Of a stretch of 64,000 nt of DNA, positions 58,001 to 64,000 are shown one piece after another. Numbering within the stretch: the first letter of the stretch is position 1; every line of letters begins with the position of its first letter. The notes under the pieces are model-generated. The model was not told the DNA's origin. It did not search any database and saw nothing but the letters and a program-made list of their open reading frames with translations. This DNA is from Lepidurus packardi (Eukaryota; Arthropoda; Branchiopoda; Notostraca; Triopsidae): assembly GCA_023053545.1 (NCBI GenBank), contig JAKZAN010000126.1, forward strand, positions 25,702-89,701, read 5' to 3'. Position numbers and translations under genes: made by a program.

Positions 58001-59660
58001 TTTCCTTGAAATTTGCTTGTAATTTTACCTGAAATTTCCTCGAAATCTTATTGAAATTACACTGAAATTTCATTGAAATTTCGTTGAAATATGCTTGTAA
58101 TTTTACCTGAAATGTCAATGAAATTTCCTTGAAATTTGCTTGTAATTTTACCTGAAATTTCTTCGAAATCTTACTGAAATTACACAGAAACTTCAATGAA
58201 ATTTCCTTGAAATTTGCTTGTAATTTTACCTGAAATTTCGTCGAAATCTTATTGAAATTACACTGAAATTTCATTGAAATTTCGTAGAAATATGCTTGTA
58301 ATTTTACCTGAAATTTCAAAGAAATTTCCTTTGTATTTGCTTGTAATTTTACCTGAAATTTCCTCGAAATCTTATTGAAATTACACTGAAATTTCATTGA
58401 AATTTCGTTGAAATATGCTTGTAATTTTACCTCAAATTTCAATGAAATTCCCTTGAAATTTGCTTGTAATTTTACCTGAAATTTCCTCGTAATCTTATTG
58501 AAATTACACTGAAATTTCATTGAAATTTCGTTGAAATATGCTTGTAATTTTACCTCAAATTTCAATGAAATTTCCTTGAAATTTGCTTGTAATTTTACCT
58601 GAAATTTCTTCGAAATCTTACTGAAATTACACAGAAACTTCAATGAAATTTCCTTGAAATTTGCTTGTAATTTTACCTGAAATTTCCTCGAAATCTTATT
58701 TAAATTACAATGAAATTTCTTTGAAATTTCGTTGAAATATGCTTGTAATTTTACCTGAAATTTCAATGAAATTTCATTGAAAATTACTTGTAATTTTATC
58801 TTAAATTTCCTCGAAATCTTATTGAAATTACACTGAAATTTCATTGAAATTTCGTTGAAATATGCTTGTAATTTTACCTGAAATTTCAATGAAATTTCCT
58901 TGAAATTTGCTTGTAATTTTACCTGAAATTTCCTCGAAATCTTATTGAAATTAGACTGAAACTTCAATGAAATTTCCTTGAAATTTGCTTGTAATTTTAC
59001 CTGAAATTTCGTCGAAATCTTATTGAAATTATACTGAAATTTCATTGAAATTTCGTTGAAATATGCTTGTAATTTTACCTGAAATTTCAATGACATTTCC
59101 TTGAAATTTTCTTGTAATTTTACCTGAAATTTCCTTGAAATCTTATTGAAATTACACTGAAATTTCATTGAAATTTCGTTGAAAAATGCTTGTAATTTTA
59201 CCTCAAATTTCAATGAAATTTCCTTGAAATTTCCTTGTAATTTTACCTGAAATTTCCTCGTAATCTTATTGAAATTACACTGAAATTTCATTGAAATTTT
59301 GTTGAAATATGCTTGTAATTTTACCTGAAATTTCAAAGAAATTTCCTTGAAATTTGCTTGTAATTTTACCTGAAATTTCCTCGAAATCTTATTGAAATTA
59401 CACTGAAATTTCATTGAAATTTCGTTGAAATATGCTTGTAATTTTACCTGAAATGTCAATGAAATTTCCTTGAAATTTGCTTGTAATTTTACCTGAAATT
59501 TCTTCGAAATCTTACTGAAATTACACAGAAACTTCAATGAAATTTCCTTGAAATTTGCTTGTAATTTTACCTGAAATTTCGTCGAAATCTTATTGAAATT
59601 ACACTGAAATTTCATTGAAATTTCGTAGAAATATGCTTGTAATTTTACCTGAAATTTCAA
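55002..59660 (-). other. Long open frame generated by satellite B (not called a gene)
   Basis: A 1552-codon frame without stops runs through about 38 satellite units. Its translation is a degenerate repeat of 15-, 15- and 11-residue blocks with alternating hydrophobic and polar residues (for example FQVKLQANFKEISLK). It begins at an ATG that is itself part of the repeat (ATGAAATTTC), has no leader, domain or non-repeat sequence, and is ended on the upstream side by a one-base insertion at about 59693, after which a neighbouring frame continues. The same stop at 55002 recurs at 60657 and 63328 through segmental duplication. The simplest reading is open frame by repeat arithmetic; translation is unproven. 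Confidence 0.7.
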
Positions 59661-62600
59661 AGAAATTTCCTTGAAATTTGCTTGTAATTTTACCCTGAAA
59701 TTTCCTCGAAATCTTATTGAAATTACACTGAAATTTCATTGAAATTTCGTTGAAATATGCTTGTAATTTTACCTCAAATTTCAATGAAATTCCCTTGAAA
59801 TTTGCTTGTAATTTTACCTGAAATTTCCTCGTAATCTTATTGAAATTACACTGAAATTTCATTGAAATTTCGTTGAAATATGCTTGTAATTTTACCTCAA
59901 ATTTCAATGAAATTTCCTTGAAATTTGCTTGTAATTTTACCTGAAATTTCTTCGAAATCTTATTGAAATTACACTGAAACTTCAATGAAATTTCCTTGCA
60001 ATTTGCTTGTAATTTTATCTGAAATTTCTTCGAAATCTTATTGAAATTACTCTGAAATTTCATTGAAATTTCGTTGAAATATGCTTGTAATTTTACCTGA
60101 AATTTCAATGAAATTTCATTGAAATTTACTTGTAATTTTATCTTAAATTTCCTCGAAATCTTATTGAAATTACACTGAAATTTCATTGAAACTTCGTTGA
60201 AATATGCTTGTAATTTTACCTGAAATTTCAATGAAATTTCTTTGAAATTTGCTTGTAATTTTATCTGAAATTTCCTCGAAATCTTATTGAAATTACACTG
60301 AAATTTCATTGAAATTTCGTTGAAATATGCTTGTAATTTTACCTCAAATTTCAATGAAATTTCCTTGAAATTTGCTTGTAATTTTACCTGAAATTTCTTC
60401 GAAATCTTATTGAAATTACACTGAAACTTCAATGAAATTTAATTGAAATTTGCTTGTAATTTTATCTGAAATTTCCTCGAAATCTTATTGAAATTGCACT
60501 GAAATTTCATTGAAATTTCGTTGAAATATGCTTGTTATTTTACCTGAAATTTCAATGAAATTTCATTGAAATTTGCTTTAATTTTATCTGAAATTTCCTC
60601 GAAATCTTATTGAAATTACACTGAAATTTCATTGAAATTTCGTTGAAATATGCTTGTTATTTTACCTTAAATTTCAATGAAATTTCCTTGAAATTTGCTT
60701 GTAATTTAACCTGAAATTTCAATGAAATTTCCTTGAAATTTGCTTGTAATTTTACCTGAAATTTCCTTGAAATCTTATTGAAATTACACTGAAATTTCAT
60801 TGAAATTTCGTTGAAATATGCTTGTAATTTTACCTCAAATTTCAATGAAATTCCCTTGAAATTTGCTTGTAATTTTACCTGAAATTTCCTCGTAATCTTA
60901 TTGAAATTACACTGAAATTTCATTGAAATTTCGTTGAAATATGCTTGTAATTTTACCTCAAATTTCAATGAAATTTCCTTGAAATTTGCTTGTAATTTTA
61001 CCTGAAATTTCTTCGAAATCTTATTGAAATTACACTGAAACTTCAATGAAATTTCCTTGCAATTTGCTTGTAATTTTATCTGAAATTTCTTCGAAATCTT
61101 ATTGAAATTTCGTTGAAATATGCTTGTAATTTTACCTGAAATTTCAAAGAAATTTCCTTGAAATTTGCTTGTAATTTTACCTGAAATTTCCTCGAAATCT
61201 TATTGAAATTACACTGAAATTTCATTGAAATTTCGTTGAAATATGCTTGTAATTTTACCTCAAATTTCAATGAAATTTCATTGAAATTTACTTGTAATTT
61301 TATCTTAAATTTCCTCGAAATCTTATGGAAATTACACTGAAATTTCATTGAAACTTCGTTGAAATATGCTTGTAATTTTACCTGAAATTTCAATGAAATT
61401 TCTTTGAAATTTGCTTGTAATTTTATCTGAAATTTCCTCGAAATCTTATTGAAATTACACTGAAATTTCATTGAAATTTCGTTGAAATATGCTTGTAATT
61501 TTACCTGAAATTTCAATGAAATTTCATTGAAATTTACTTGTAATTTTATCTTAAATTTCCTCGAAATCTTATTGAAATTACACTGAAATTTCAATGAAAT
61601 TTCGTTGAAATATGCTTGTAATTTTACCTGAAATTTCAATTAAATTTCCTTGAAATTTGCTTGTAATTTTACCTGAAATTTCTTCGAAATCTTATTGAAA
61701 TTACACAGAAACTTCAATGAAATTTCCTTGAAATTTGCTTGTAATTTTACCTGAAATTTCGTCGAAGTCTTATTGAAATTACACTGAAATTTCATTGAAA
61801 TTTCGTTGAAATATGCTTGTAATTTAACCTGAAATTTCAAAGAAATTTCCTTGAAATTTGCTTGTAATTTTACCTGAAATTTCCTCGAAATCTTATTGAA
61901 ATTACACTGAAACTTCAATGAAATTTCCTTGCAATTTGCTTGTAATTTTATCTGAAATTTCTTCGAAATCTTATTGAAATTACTCTGAAATTTCATTGAA
62001 ATTTCGTTGAAATATTCTTGTAATTTTACCTGAAATTTCAAAGAAATTTCCTTGAAATTTGCTTGTAATTTTACCTGAAATTTCCTCGAAATCTTATTGA
62101 AATTACACTGAAATTTCATTGAAATTTCGTTGAAATATGCTTGTAATTTTACCTAAAATTTCAATGAAATTTCATTGAAATTTACTTGTAATTTTATCTT
62201 AAATTTCCTCGAAATCTTATGGAAATTACACTGAAATTTCATTGAAACTTCGTTGAAATATGCTTGTAATTTTACCTGAAATTTCAATGAAATTTCTTTG
62301 AAATTTGCTTGTAATTTTATCTGACATTTCCTCGAAATCTTATTGAAATTACACTGAAATTTCATTGAAATTTCGTTGAAATATGCTTGTAATTTTACCT
62401 GAAATTTCAATGAAATTTCATTGAAATTTACTTGTAATTTTATCTTAAATTTCCTCGAAATCTTATTGAAATTACACTGAAATTTCAATGAAATTTCGTT
62501 GAAATATGCTTGTAATTTTACCTGAAATTTCAATGAAATTTCCTTGAAATTTGCTTGTAATTTTACCTGAAATTTCTTCGAAATCTTATTGAAATTACAC

Positions 62601-64000
62601 AGAAACTTCAATGAAATTTCCTTGAAATTTGCTTGTAATTTTACCTGAAATTTCGTCGAAGTCTTATTGAAATTACACTGAAATTTCATTGAAATTTCGT
62701 TGAAATATGCTTGTAATTTAACCTGAAATTTCAAAGAAATTTCCTTGAAATTTGCTTGTAATTTTACCTGAAATTTCCTCGAAATCTTATTGAAATTACA
62801 CTGAAATTTCGTTGAAATTTCGTTGAAATATGCTTGTAATTTTACCTCAAATTTCAATGAAATTTCCTTGAAATTTGCTTGTAATTTTACCTGAAATTTC
62901 TTCGAAATCTTATTGAAATTACACTGAAACTTCAATGAAATTTCCTTGAAATTTGCTTGTAATTTTATCTGAAATTTCCTCGAAATCTTATTGAAATTAC
63001 ACTGAAATTTCATTGAAATTTCGTTGAAATATGCTTGTAATTTTACCTGAAATTTCAATGAAATTTCATTGAAATTTGCTTGTAATTTAACCTGAAATTT
63101 CAATGAAATTTCCTTGAAATTTGCTTGTAATTTTACCTGAAATTTCCTCGTAATCTTATTGAAATTACACTGAAATTTCATTGAAATTTCGTTGAAATAT
63201 GCTTGTTATTTTACCTGAAATTTCAATGAAATTTCATTGAAATTTGCTTTAATTTTATCTGAAATTTCCTCGAAATCTTATTGAAATTACACTGAAATTT
63301 CATTGAAATTTCGTTGAAATATGCTTGTTATTTTACCTTAAATTTCAATGAAATTTCCTTGAAATTTGCTTGTAATTTAACCTGAAATTTCAATGAAATT
63401 TCCTTGAAATTTGCTTGTAATTTTACCTGAAATTTCCTTGAAATCTTATTGAAATTACACTGAAATTTCATTGAAATTTCGTTGAAATATGCTTGTAATT
63501 TTACCTCAAATTTCAATGAAATTCCCTTGAAATTTGCTTGTAATTTTACCTGAAATTTCCTCGTAATCTTATTGAAATTACACTGAAATTTCATTGAAAT
63601 TTCGTTGAAATATGCTTGTAATTTTACCTCAAATTTCAATGAAATTTCCTTGAAATTTGCTTGTAATTTTACCTGAAATTTCTTCGAAATCTTATTGAAA
63701 TTACACTGAAACTTCAATGAAATTTCCTTGCAATTTGCTTGTAATTTTATCTGAAATTTCTTCGAAATCTTATTGAAATTACTCTGAAATTTCATTGAAA
63801 TTTCGTTGAAATATGCTTGTAATTTTACCTGAAATTTCAAAGAAATTTCCTTGAAATTTGCTTGTAATTTTACCTGAAATTTCCTCGAAATCTTATTGAA
63901 ATTACACTGAAATTTCATTGAAATTTCGTTGAAATATGCTTGTAATTTTACCTCAAATTTCAATGAAATTTCATTGAAATTTGCTTGTAATTTTATCTTA

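Larger units (their letters stand above)
51251..64000. repeat. Satellite B, 123-bp higher-order repeat of ~11-bp units
   Basis: The basic unit is GAAATTTC plus three bases (AAT, CTT, CTC, CAT or CGT). Eleven units, nine of 11 bp and two of 12 bp (GTAATTTTACCT), make a 123-bp higher-order unit; for example GAAATATGCT recurs at 55158 and 55281. Blocks of 45, 45 and 33 bp within it are shuffled along the array. It runs to the window edge. Longer duplications overlie this: 1341-bp offset (57590-58615 against 58931-59957), 894-bp offset (61215-61830 against 62109-62724) and 2671-bp offset (60530-61105 against 63201-63776). It shares no obvious sequence with satellite A. Minus-strand frames are open over long stretches because the blocks are multiples of three. 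Confidence 0.95.

Noticed and set aside
51399-63963. Family of repeat-protein genes on the minus strand
   Set aside because: All sequence is satellite unit; starts and stops fall inside repeats, frameshifts occur, and there is no promoter, intron or unique segment. Kept as a finding only.

Overview
This window is mostly long satellite DNA with two LTR retrotransposons. I see no host protein-coding gene and no RNA gene. The retroelement families (a Ty3/Gypsy element with gag and pol in overlapping frames, and a Bel/Pao element; Bel/Pao is found only in animals) together with the satellite content point to animal, probably insect, (peri)centromeric heterochromatin. The species cannot be named from this sequence alone.

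Layout. (1) 1-1909, minus strand: the 5' part of a Ty3/Gypsy-type LTR retrotransposon cut by the left window edge. It shows the 5' LTR (~1630-1909), a tRNA-Leu-type primer binding site (1608-1627), a leader, gag (245-1333) and the first part of protease-pol in the -1 frame. A perfectly phased -1 frameshift heptamer (281-287) and a downstream stem lie in the overlap. (2) 1910-5630 and 11850-51250: satellite A, an array with a ~10-bp basic unit close to CTGGTTTAAA, organised into large higher-order repeats (1372, 1847, 2034 and ~4765 bp) that are nearly identical between neighbouring copies. (3) 5631-11849, minus strand: a complete Bel/Pao retrotransposon inserted into satellite A. It has 309-bp LTRs that differ at one position, a 5-bp target duplication, a primer site, a polypurine tract and one uninterrupted gag-protease-RT-RNase H-integrase frame. 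(4) 51251-64000: satellite B, an unrelated AT-rich array of ~11-bp units (GAAATTTC plus 3 bp) forming a 123-bp higher-order unit. Two duplicated blocks of a CCTGA/CCTCA minisatellite interrupt it.

Working relations. The only coding capacity is retroelement polyprotein. Both elements run on the minus strand and both abut satellite A. The satellites appear to have grown by repeated local duplication at several scales. Their likely relevance is structural: A is a dense field of words resembling the Grainyhead/CP2 site (AACYGGTT), and B is helically phased A3T3 DNA expected to be intrinsically curved. Long minus-strand open frames in satellite B follow from repeat units whose lengths are multiples of three; I do not call them genes.
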